DNA from: Caulobacteraceae bacterium
GTDB taxonomy: Bacteria; Pseudomonadota; Alphaproteobacteria; Caulobacterales; Aquidulcibacteraceae
Direction of reading: 5' to 3'
NCBI GenBank assembly: GCA_016703335.1
Contig: JADJCG010000001.1
Coordinates: 248,001 to 312,000, forward strand
DNA: 64,000 nucleotides
Shown: positions 25,891 to 33,537 of the stretch, piece by piece
Position numbering within the stretch: the stretch's first letter is position 1
How the letters are laid out: every line of letters begins with the position of its first letter
Made by a program: the position numbers and the translations under genes
The notes under the pieces: model-generated
What the model was told of the DNA's origin: nothing
Databases searched by the model: none
The model's input: the letters and a program-made list of their open reading frames with translations, nothing else

Positions 25891-26409
25891 ATGCTTCAGC
25901 CCATGCGCGGCCAACCCATACCGCAACGCATCGCTCCGCTCGCGTGGCGGAAGCCGGCGTTCCTCTGGACGCCGATCGCACTGGCGCTTGCGATCGGGTG
26001 GCCGGTAGCGTTGTTTTACGAGGACCTTGGCGCGCAGCGTTTGGCGGTCACCGCGCTCTTCGCTGTGTTCGCGATCGCGCTGGTGACGCTCGGCGCAAGC
26101 TGGATCATCGGGCGACCGCCGAAGTCGCGCCGGATCGTCGTGCTGCACGTGGTTACAGCAGGCGTGCTTGCGGCGTTAGCAGCCCCGTTTGTGCTGACCA
26201 CGCTGCTCAGTAGCATCGCCGAGCATGAGCACCAGGGCGCGGCGTCACAGGTTTCCATCGCCATGTCGTTTGCGACGACGCCGCTGGTGGTGATCCTCGG
26301 TCTGCCGGTGGTGCTGGTGTCCGGGATTGTGTTCGCGTGGACGGCGCTAAAGCGCGGCGCGACGGCGCGCAAAGAAGACTATCGCCACGACGTGCAGCCG
26401 TTCCGCTGA
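25891..26409 (+). CDS. Integral membrane protein, hypothetical
   Basis: About 172 residues with four membrane helices (WTPIALALAIGWPVALF, a VTALFAVFAIALVTLG helix, one around VTAGVLAALAAPFVL and a C-terminal VVILGLPVVLVSGIVF). In-frame starts are TTG 25879, ATG 25891 and ATG 25903; none has a strong ribosome-binding site. Family unknown. Confidence 0.65.
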   Translation: MLQPMRGQPIPQRIAPLAWRKPAFLWTPIALALAIGWPVALFYEDLGAQRLAVTALFAVFAIALVTLGASWIIGRPPKSRRIVVLHVVTAGVLAALAAPFVLTTLLSSIAEHEHQGAASQVSIAMSFATTPLVVILGLPVVLVSGIVFAWTALKRGATARKEDYRHDVQPFR

Positions 26410-26461
26410 CGCTTGGCCACGGCGCGTGAGTGTGTGAGGTTCCTCCCGCGAGGAGGACCGC

Positions 26462-27280
26462 ATGTTCGCAGGCAAAGTTTGGTGGATCACTGGGGCATCT
26501 TCAGGGATCGGCGAAGCGTTAGCGGAAGCGCTAGCAAAAGATGGCGCCAAGCTCATCCTCTCGGGCCGCAACGTTGAAGCGCTCAACGATGTTGCTAAGC
26601 GCGCCGGCGGCGAAACGCTGGTGCTGCCGTTCGAAGCGACCGATTATGTGCGCATCCCTGCTTTGGTTGAGCAAGCTTGGAATTGGGGCGGGCGCGTCGA
26701 TGGCCTGGTGAACAATGCCGGGATTTCGCAGCGCTCGCTCGCTGTCAATACGGTGTTCGAGGTCTATGAGAAGATCATCGGCGTTGATTTGCTGGCGCCA
26801 ATCGCACTGACCCAAGCGCTATTGCCGCGCATGACTGCCGCCGGCGGGGGCGACATTGTTGCGATCTCAAGCGTGGCAGGTATCGCAGGACCGCCGCTCC
26901 GGAGCGCTTACAGCGCCGCGAAGGCTGGAATCATTGGCTATCATGACAGTGTGCGGGCCGAGACCACGCATTTGGGCATGCGCGTGCTCGTTGTCGCACC
27001 GGGATCAGTGAAAACGAATGTTTCCAAGAACGCGCTCGACGCCGATGCGGCGACGCGCGGCGTCAGCGACAGCGTGATCGATAACGGCATGGACGTTGGC
27101 GTAGCTGCCGGACGGATTGTCGATGCACTGCGCGCTGGCGAACGCGAATTGATCTTGGCCGAAGGCATGGAAGCTGAGATCGCTCGCTTGCGGCGCGCCG
27201 ATCCGAACAAGCTCTTTGACCTGATGGTGCAGCTGGTTGCTGGCGGATATGCCAAGCAGCTTGGCGCCGAAAAAAGCTAA
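26462..27280 (+). CDS. Short-chain dehydrogenase/reductase
   Basis: A classical SDR of 272 residues: the cofactor motif TGASSGIG (residue 10), NNAG (residue 85), catalytic serine in AISSVAG and the YSAAK active site. The residue pattern after the first beta strand (SGRN) suggests NADP. The substrate is not predictable. GAGGA lies just before ATG 26462. The end overlaps the convergent hydroxylase by four bases. Confidence 0.88.
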   Translation: MFAGKVWWITGASSGIGEALAEALAKDGAKLILSGRNVEALNDVAKRAGGETLVLPFEATDYVRIPALVEQAWNWGGRVDGLVNNAGISQRSLAVNTVFEVYEKIIGVDLLAPIALTQALLPRMTAAGGGDIVAISSVAGIAGPPLRSAYSAAKAGIIGYHDSVRAETTHLGMRVLVVAPGSVKTNVSKNALDADAATRGVSDSVIDNGMDVGVAAGRIVDALRAGERELILAEGMEAEIARLRRADPNKLFDLMVQLVAGGYAKQLGAEKS

Positions 27281-27948
27281 CGCGCCCACATGCGCAGCAA
27301 GTTGGAAATGCTCTTGTCGAGCTTGAGCAATTCTTCGCGCGCGATCCCGGCCGCGGCGAGGCGCGAACGTGTGACGGAGAGATCGAACAGCGTCTCACGC
27401 TGCGTTGGGTCGGACACGAAGCTTTGGAGCCAACCCACTGCGGCGAGGCGGACGCCGCTGGTCACTGGTGCAACGTGGTGGATCGAGCCGGCGGGATAGA
27501 GGATCGCGTCGCCGGCTTCGAGCTTGATCCCCTGTTCACCGAGCGCCGAGTCCACAACCAATTCGCCACCTTCGTAGGACGAGCTGTCGGCGAGGAAGAT
27601 CGTGAAGGCGAGGTCGGTGCGGAGCTTATCTTCGCCCTTCCCCATCAGCGCGTCGTCGGTGTGTGCGCCATAGGTCATGCCCGGCTCGTAGCGTGAGAAC
27701 AGCAGGCGCGAGAGACGCGCCGGCCGCGCGGCGATCTCGAACAGCGGATGGCGGCGCAACGCTTCGACCACGAAACGCTCCAGTTCCTTCACACGCGGAT
27801 CCGAGCCGTCGGCCTGGAGATTTTCCTTCACGTCGCGCGCTGCGGACCCAGCCGTGCGCTTGCCGGACGACCATGTGAGCGCGGCCAGTTCGGCTCGCAC
27901 GCGATCCAAATCCTCGGCTACCAACAGGCTTTGAAGAACCAGGCTCAT
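27277..27948 (-). CDS. Fe2+/2-oxoglutarate dioxygenase, PKHD/PiuC-type hydroxylase
   Basis: A 223-residue protein of the PKHD-type hydroxylase family (PiuC/YbiX). Metal ligands are visible in GAHTDDALMG (H-x-D) and IHHVAPVTSG (distal H), and the 2-oxoglutarate arginine in GVRLAAVGW. Family members are often iron-regulated and lie near siderophore receptors, which are absent here. The start at 27948 (MSLVLQSLL) is the family start; the frame stays open upstream without similarity. Confidence 0.87.
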   Translation of the reverse strand: MSLVLQSLLVAEDLDRVRAELAALTWSSGKRTAGSAARDVKENLQADGSDPRVKELERFVVEALRRHPLFEIAARPARLSRLLFSRYEPGMTYGAHTDDALMGKGEDKLRTDLAFTIFLADSSSYEGGELVVDSALGEQGIKLEAGDAILYPAGSIHHVAPVTSGVRLAAVGWLQSFVSDPTQRETLFDLSVTRSRLAAAGIAREELLKLDKSISNLLRMWAR

Positions 27949-28030
27949 CTCACTTAAATAACCGCTCGTGGCCGCTGCCGCGACGGCCTGATAAGAACTG
28001 CCACCAGTTGGACTAACGGTCGCACCGCGT

Positions 28031-28045
28031 TGCGAACAGTTCGCA
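28031..28045. promoter_or_regulatory. Perfect 7-1-7 palindrome in the divergent gap
   Basis: TGCGAAC-A-GTTCGCA lies midway between the divergent PKHD hydroxylase and lipoprotein genes. The 7-1-7 form with TG..AA..TT..CA resembles Fur-type boxes, and PiuC-type genes are commonly Fur targets. The regulator assignment is inference. Confidence 0.45.
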
Positions 28046-28087
28046 CCTAAGGCAGGGTGCGCGCCGCCCACGGAGGGGCGCTGAGTT

Positions 28088-28963
28088 ATGATTACGCTGA
28101 AACTGAAGCATTGGCGCACGGTAGGCGTCGCAGCGACCGCTCTAGGATTGGCGGCGTGCGGCGGCGAAGGCGGTGAGAGCGGCGCTGATGTCGGCGAAGG
28201 CGGCCAAGGCGAAGCTGGCGAGCTCCCGCCGATCGGCGAAAACGGCGGCGCGACCCCGGCTGTCGATGCCGCTGGTGAAGCTGGCGAAGCGTCGCTCGGC
28301 GAACGAGGCGGAGAGCACGGCGAGGCCGGTGCGCTGACAGCTTACACCGGGCTCTCGGGCGATCAGCTCACAGCGATGCGCATTCAACATTTGCGTGGCT
28401 ACGTGATGGCCGCGGCTCAAATCGTTGCGGACCGCGGCGGCAACAGTGGCAATCCGGTCGACGCTGCCATCCTGGTGCAGCAAGGATTGCTGGAAGTGTA
28501 CGAGCCAGCGCAAGATCAGTTCGGCACGCTGGACGTCACGCCGCTCCGCGAAGCCGCGGCGGGTACGTCATTCACGCGCGCGCAGATGATGCAACGCCTA
28601 CGCGCGGCGCAAGAAAATCTAACGCACGCGGTCGGGAGGCTCAACTTCGACGACGCCCAACTCGTTGTGCGCATGATTGACCTTTCAACGGGGCTTTATC
28701 AGCAAGCGGTCGCCGACGGCGCCACCGATCCAACTGAGTACAGACATAGCATGGGCGCTGCGCTCGCGGCGCAGCAAGCACTGCTGCTACGCGAAGATGA
28801 TCTCCGCCGCGAGAACCTAGGTGCGTACAGCCGCGCGGTAGGCGAGCTCAATCGCTTCGTTGCGCTGTTCCCGTCGTACAACGTGCCTCCTACGCCCGCG
28901 ACTTACCAGCAAGTGCTGGTACAAGGCTCGCGCGTGCGGCTGGCGCTCTCGCCTTACCTCTAA
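28088..28963 (+). CDS. Lipoprotein with Gly/Glu-rich linker, unknown function
   Basis: A 291-residue lipoprotein: signal peptide, lipobox LAACG (about residue 24), then about 60 residues extremely rich in Gly, Glu and Ala with repeated GEGG/GEAG units and a GGEHGEAG segment, then a helical domain (residues 85-290) that I do not recognise. GGAGG precedes ATG 28088. It is divergent from the PKHD hydroxylase across a palindromic site, hinting at co-regulation. A metal-binding periplasmic role is possible but unproven. Confidence 0.7.
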   Translation: MITLKLKHWRTVGVAATALGLAACGGEGGESGADVGEGGQGEAGELPPIGENGGATPAVDAAGEAGEASLGERGGEHGEAGALTAYTGLSGDQLTAMRIQHLRGYVMAAAQIVADRGGNSGNPVDAAILVQQGLLEVYEPAQDQFGTLDVTPLREAAAGTSFTRAQMMQRLRAAQENLTHAVGRLNFDDAQLVVRMIDLSTGLYQQAVADGATDPTEYRHSMGAALAAQQALLLREDDLRRENLGAYSRAVGELNRFVALFPSYNVPPTPATYQQVLVQGSRVRLALSPYL

Positions 28964-29472
28964 GCGCGTTGGAGCAGGATCGAAGGCTCGCCCTTGTAGG
29001 TCGTGCGCGTGTATTCGCTAAAGCCGTGCTTGGCGGCGAGCGCTAGCGACGGGCCATTTCCCGGCGAGATCATGCAAACGAAGTCGCGGCGATCAAAATG
29101 CGGCTCGCCCCAGGCGATCATCGCGGTAACGGCTTCGTTGGCGTAGCCTTTGCCATGCATAGTGGGCATGAGTGCCCAGCCCATTTCCGGCGCTGCGAAT
29201 GCAGGCTCCATATCGCGCTTAAACGTGCCGAAGCCGCCCTCGCCGACATAGGCGCCTGTCGCCTTCTCTTCGATCAGCCAGAAGCCGTGGCCGAGCATTT
29301 GCCAGTGGCCCGGATAGCGCAGGAAGCGCCCCCAGCTCTCCTCGCGCGTCGACGGCTTGCCTGAGATGAAGCGCACGACGCCCGGCTCGGCCCACATCGC
29401 GGCGCATGCATCGAAGTCGCGCAATGCATGCCCGCGCAAGCGCAGGCGATCGGTTTCGACGACCGGGACCAT
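28960..29472 (-). CDS. GNAT family N-acetyltransferase (RimJ/RimL-like)
   Basis: A 170-residue acetyltransferase with the RimJ/RimL-type start VETDRLRLRGHALRDF, a central GEGGFGTF strand and the acetyl-CoA-binding region around MHGKGYANEAVTAMIAWG. The substrate is unknown. The start abuts the tlpA stop, so it is likely downstream in a tlpA operon. Confidence 0.85.
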   Translation of the reverse strand: MVPVVETDRLRLRGHALRDFDACAAMWAEPGVVRFISGKPSTREESWGRFLRYPGHWQMLGHGFWLIEEKATGAYVGEGGFGTFKRDMEPAFAAPEMGWALMPTMHGKGYANEAVTAMIAWGEPHFDRRDFVCMISPGNGPSLALAAKHGFSEYTRTTYKGEPSILLQRA

Positions 29473-30089
29473 TATTCCTCCGCGAGCACCGCTTCGATCA
29501 GGCGCGTAGCATCTTCACTGCCCCAGTCGGCGCCGCCGGCCAAGCGCGCGATTTCCTGGCCTTGCCGGTTGTAGATGATCGTCACCGGCATGCCAGCAGC
29601 TTGTGCGTCGAAGAGCACGCCGCGGGTCATGTCTTGCAGAAAAGGTAGCGAGCCGCCGGACAGGCGCTGCAGCTCACTGATCGCCTTGGCGCGCTCGCCC
29701 TCGCTGTCGACGCTAATAGGCACGACGGCGATGCGACCTTCAAAGTTTCGTTGGAGCACGGCCAGCGATGGCATCTCCTCCATGCACGGCGCGCACCACG
29801 TGGCCCAAAGATTGAGCACAACAACTTGGCCCTGATATGCGGCGAGCGTCGTTTCGTTTCCGGCCGCGTCGCGCAATGCGCGCGTCGGCATCGGTGGCGG
29901 CGCCTCTTCAACGTAGAGGCGGATCATCTCGCCTTTTGCATATTGGCTCAGACCTTGTTGCGTCTCGGGCTTTGAAGAGGCGATGAAAAGCACGTAGACA
30001 AGCGCTATAGCCCCAGCCGCTACGAGTGTTAGTGCAGCCCACAGCGCCCAGGGTTTCTGCGGGGGCGCGGAGTTTGCGTTCGTGTCCAA
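29472..30089 (-). CDS. TlpA-like thiol-disulfide oxidoreductase
   Basis: A 205-residue membrane-anchored thioredoxin: N-terminal helix (about residues 14-37), periplasmic thioredoxin domain with active site WCAPC, and the cis-proline region AAGMPVTIIYN. TlpA proteins reduce periplasmic thiols, often for cytochrome c or oxidase maturation. The start is TTG 30089, supported by GAGGG (complement of 30097-30101) seven bases upstream; it overlaps the 5' end of argH by eight bases on the opposite strand. Confidence 0.87.
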   Translation of the reverse strand: MDTNANSAPPQKPWALWAALTLVAAGAIALVYVLFIASSKPETQQGLSQYAKGEMIRLYVEEAPPPMPTRALRDAAGNETTLAAYQGQVVVLNLWATWCAPCMEEMPSLAVLQRNFEGRIAVVPISVDSEGERAKAISELQRLSGGSLPFLQDMTRGVLFDAQAAGMPVTIIYNRQGQEIARLAGGADWGSEDATRLIEAVLAEE

Positions 30090-31491
30090 TTCAGAACCCT
30101 CAGGCGGCGGTCAAAAGATGTGGGGCGGGCGCTTTGCTGCCCAACCCGCCGACGCCATGCAAGCCATCAACGCTTCGATCGATGTCGACAAGCGCTTGTG
30201 GCGCGAGGACATCGAAGGCTCGAAAGCGCATGCGGCCATGCTGGCGGCGCAAGGGATTATTACGGCGGAAGACAACGCCGCGATACAAGCGGGATTGGAC
30301 CAGATTGCCGCGGAAATCGTCCAAGGAACGTTCCAGTTCTCCGCGGCGCTTGAGGACATTCACCTCAATATCGAGGCGCGGCTGACCGAACGGATCGGGG
30401 AAGCTGGGAAACGCCTCCACACGGGCCGCTCGCGCAACGATCAGGTGGCGACAGATTTCAAGCTTTGGACGATGCGCGCGGCGCGTGAAGCGGCTGATGG
30501 ATTGCGGGCGCTGCAGGCTGTTCTCCTTCGCCAGGCCGAGGCGCACGCCGACTGGGTGATGCCGGGCTTCACGCATTTGCAGACCGCGCAGCCGATCACA
30601 CTTGGGCACCACCTGCTCGCTTACGTGACGATGCTGGAGCGCGACCGCGTGCGGATCATTGGCGGCGCGTTAGAGGCCGCTTGGGAATGCCCACTAGGCG
30701 CCGCGGCGTTGGCTGGAACCGGCTACAAGATCGATCGCGAAGCGACGGCGGCAGCTCTGGGTTTTCATGCACCGGCTTCCAATTCGCTTGATGCCGTGGG
30801 CTCGCGCGACTTTGCGCTGGCGGCGCTCAGCAATCTGGCGATTTCGATCACGCATCTTTCGCGCCTAGCGGAAGAGATCGTGTTGTGGACGTCGCCGCAG
30901 TTTGGATTTGCGCGCTTGAGCGATGCCTGGTCGACGGGTTCCTCGATCATGCCACAGAAGCGCAATCCGGATGCGGCGGAGCTGATCCGCGCGAAAGCGG
31001 CGCGGGTGGGCGCTGACTTCGCGGCATTGAACGCGATTGTTCAGAAGCTGCCGCTCGCCTACGCCAAGGATCTGCAGGAAGATAAGGCGCTCACCTTCTC
31101 GGCGTTCGATGATTTCGCGCTCTCCGTCACTGCCATGATCGGCATGATCGATACGATGCGCTTCAATCGCGAGAAGATGCGCGCCGCGGCCGCGATGGGT
31201 TATTCCACAGCCACGGACCTTGCCGATTGGCTGGTGCGCGAACTCACAGTGCCGTTCCGCGAGGCGCACGAAATCACCGGCAAAATCGTCCGCGCCGCTG
31301 AAGATTCGGGCGTGGCGGAGTTGGCACACTTGCCGCTCGACGCGTTCCAGGCCGTCGATCCGCGCATTAGTGAGGGCGCGCGGGCGTTGTTGACGGTTGA
31401 AAAATCGGTCGAGAGCCGGGATAGCTATGGCGGGACCGCCCCTCAGCGCGTGCGCGAGCAGGTTGAGCGGTGGAAGGAGATGTTCAAATGA
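30082..31491 (+). CDS. argH: Argininosuccinate lyase
   Basis: Last step of arginine biosynthesis, splitting argininosuccinate to arginine and fumarate. The 469-residue protein carries KMWGGRFA at the start, HTGRSRNDQVATD, THLQTAQPIT and the superfamily signature GSSIMPQKRNPD. GTG 30082 has GGAG nine bases upstream; ATG 30118 (MWGGRF) is an alternative. The stop overlaps the lptM start (ATGA), then lysA follows, the usual argH-lptM-lysA order. Confidence 0.95.
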   Translation: MSNSEPSGGGQKMWGGRFAAQPADAMQAINASIDVDKRLWREDIEGSKAHAAMLAAQGIITAEDNAAIQAGLDQIAAEIVQGTFQFSAALEDIHLNIEARLTERIGEAGKRLHTGRSRNDQVATDFKLWTMRAAREAADGLRALQAVLLRQAEAHADWVMPGFTHLQTAQPITLGHHLLAYVTMLERDRVRIIGGALEAAWECPLGAAALAGTGYKIDREATAAALGFHAPASNSLDAVGSRDFALAALSNLAISITHLSRLAEEIVLWTSPQFGFARLSDAWSTGSSIMPQKRNPDAAELIRAKAARVGADFAALNAIVQKLPLAYAKDLQEDKALTFSAFDDFALSVTAMIGMIDTMRFNREKMRAAAAMGYSTATDLADWLVRELTVPFREAHEITGKIVRAAEDSGVAELAHLPLDAFQAVDPRISEGARALLTVEKSVESRDSYGGTAPQRVREQVERWKEMFK

Positions 31492-31685
31492 GCCGCATCG
31501 TTTTGGCACTTACGGCGCTGACGCTCCTTTCCGCATGCGGAATCAAAGGCGACCTCGAACGCCCGGACCCGCTCTGGAACGCCGAAGAAGCGATTCGCCG
31601 CGAGTGCGCCGAGCAAGCTGAGCGCAACCAGCCGCAAGACTCGCGCTGCGCTCAATATCAGAGCGGCGTTCAGACCACGCCGTGA
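31488..31685 (+). CDS. lptM: Small lipoprotein LptM (YifL-like)
   Basis: A 65-residue lipoprotein with lipobox LLSAC and the family sequence CGIKGDLERPD directly after it. LptM stabilises the LptD/E lipopolysaccharide translocon. It is joined by four-base overlaps to argH (ATGA) and lysA (GTGA), the conserved location for this gene. Confidence 0.88.
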   Translation: MSRIVLALTALTLLSACGIKGDLERPDPLWNAEEAIRRECAEQAERNQPQDSRCAQYQSGVQTTP

Positions 31686-32941
31686 ACCATTTCGAGTATC
31701 GCGGCGGCGCGCTCTGCTGCGAAGGCGTCAAACTGGCTGACATCGCTGAGGCGGTCGGCACGCCAGCTTACGTCTACTCCACCGCCACGCTTGAGCGTCA
31801 CTACCAAGTTTTTCGTGACGCGTTCTTGCCGCGCAACGTGCTGGTCGCGTTCGCGGTGAAGGCAAACGCCAACATCGCCGTGATTGCAACGTTGGCGCGG
31901 CAAGGCGCTGGCGCTGACACAGTGAGCCGCGGTGAGATCGAGCGCGCGCTGATGGCTGGCGTGCCGGCGGAGAAGATCATTTTCTCCGGCGTCGGCAAGA
32001 CGGCAGATGAACTGGCGTTCGCGGTGCAAGCCGGCGTGCATGAGATTAACGTCGAAAGCCGCGCCGAATTGGAGCTTCTTTCAGAGATCGCGCGCGGGGT
32101 CGGCAAACAGGCGCCCATCGCGATCCGCGTGAACCCGGACGTTGGCGCGGGCGGTCACGACAAGATATCGACCGGCAAGAGCGATGCGAAGTTCGGCGTT
32201 TCGCCCGAGCAGGCGCTGGCCCTTTACGCGCGCGCGGCCGATGATCCGCACCTGCACGCACAAGGGCTGGCGGTGCACATCGGCAGCCAGATCCGTGATC
32301 TTGCGCCATTGGAAGCCGCGTTCCGCGTGATGCGCTCGCTGGCGGAAAAGCTGCGCAGCAACGGTATCGCGATCGAGCGGCTAGATCTCGGCGGTGGCCT
32401 GGGCGTGCCGTATTTCAACGAGCCTGATCCGCCCTCGCCGGCTGAGTATGCAGCGATGGTGAGCCGCGTGTTCGATGGCTTCGACATTGGTTTGTCGTTT
32501 GAGCCGGGGCGGATGATCGCGGCAAATGCGGGCGTCCTGCTCTCGCGTGTGGTGCGCCTGCAGGAGAGGCCACGGCCGATCGTGGTGCTTGATGCGGCGA
32601 TGAACGATCTGATCCGGCCCGCGATCTACGACGCCTACCACGGCATCATGCCACTGAAGCAGGCGACCGCGTCTGAGCAAGCGGTCGATGTCGTCGGCCC
32701 GATTTGCGAGACAGGCGATACGTTCACGCGCAATCGGATGCTGCCACCGTTGGAAGCGGGCGATCTCGTCGCGTTCATGACGGCTGGCGCCTACGGGGCG
32801 GTGATGGCCTCGACCTACAACGCGCGCGCGCTGGTGCCTGAGGTACTGGTGAGCGGCGACAAGTTCGAGGTCGTGCGGCGGCGTTGGGATGTGGCTGAAC
32901 AGCTGAGGCTGGAAAGCTTGCCGGCTTGGATGGAGAGCTAA
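31682..32941 (+). CDS. lysA: Diaminopimelate decarboxylase
   Basis: PLP enzyme that converts meso-diaminopimelate to lysine. Over 419 residues it shows the PLP lysine in FAVKANANIAV, the phosphate-binding GGGLG, HIGSQI, and the partner-subunit catalytic cysteine in GPICETGD. The start GTG 31682 overlaps the lptM stop. Length and motifs are normal. Confidence 0.95.
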   Translation: MNHFEYRGGALCCEGVKLADIAEAVGTPAYVYSTATLERHYQVFRDAFLPRNVLVAFAVKANANIAVIATLARQGAGADTVSRGEIERALMAGVPAEKIIFSGVGKTADELAFAVQAGVHEINVESRAELELLSEIARGVGKQAPIAIRVNPDVGAGGHDKISTGKSDAKFGVSPEQALALYARAADDPHLHAQGLAVHIGSQIRDLAPLEAAFRVMRSLAEKLRSNGIAIERLDLGGGLGVPYFNEPDPPSPAEYAAMVSRVFDGFDIGLSFEPGRMIAANAGVLLSRVVRLQERPRPIVVLDAAMNDLIRPAIYDAYHGIMPLKQATASEQAVDVVGPICETGDTFTRNRMLPPLEAGDLVAFMTAGAYGAVMASTYNARALVPEVLVSGDKFEVVRRRWDVAEQLRLESLPAWMES

Positions 32942-32942
32942 C

Positions 32943-33524
32943 TTGATCAGACGTGCATTTTCTGGCGCTGCTTTGGCTATGGCGTTGAGCGCATGCGCTT
33001 CAACGCCTGCTTCGCCGCACGATGAGTTCTTCGCCAGTCTTCGCGCGCTGTGCGGCCAGAGTTTCGAGGGGCGCGTTGTTACGACCGATACGGCTGATGG
33101 GAGTTTCGCCAACTCTCGGCTTGTGATGCAGGTCCGCGAATGCAGCGGCGACGAAGTGCGCATCCCGTTTCACGTCGGCGAGAACCGGTCTCGGACCTGG
33201 GTGCTCACGCGCACCGCTGACGGTCTGCGCTTGAAGCACGACCACCGGCACGAGGACGGCAGCGAAGATACGCTGACCCAATATGGCGGCGACACACTGA
33301 GCGAAGGCTCCGCCGAACGGCAGGAGTTTCCGGCGGACGCGTTCTCGCGAACGATGTTCACGCAGAACAACATTCCGCAATCGGTCGACAACGTCTGGGC
33401 TGTCGAAGTGCATCCGGGGCGGACGTTTGCATATGAGCTGCGGCGGCCGAACCGGCACTTTCGTGTCGAGTTCGACCTGACGCGGCCCGTCGCCGCCCCG
33501 CCCGCGCCGTGGGGCGCGGACTAG
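32943..33524 (+). CDS. Hypothetical lipoprotein downstream of lysA
   Basis: A 193-residue lipoprotein with lipobox LSACA (about residue 18), then a domain of beta character with GQSFEGRV, SGDEVRIPFHVGENRSRTWVL and LKHDHRHEDGS. It probably starts at TTG 32943, one base after the lysA stop, so it is likely in the same operon. The family is unknown to me. Confidence 0.7.
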   Translation: MIRRAFSGAALAMALSACASTPASPHDEFFASLRALCGQSFEGRVVTTDTADGSFANSRLVMQVRECSGDEVRIPFHVGENRSRTWVLTRTADGLRLKHDHRHEDGSEDTLTQYGGDTLSEGSAERQEFPADAFSRTMFTQNNIPQSVDNVWAVEVHPGRTFAYELRRPNRHFRVEFDLTRPVAAPPAPWGAD

Positions 33525-33537
33525 GGCGCACGATCGC

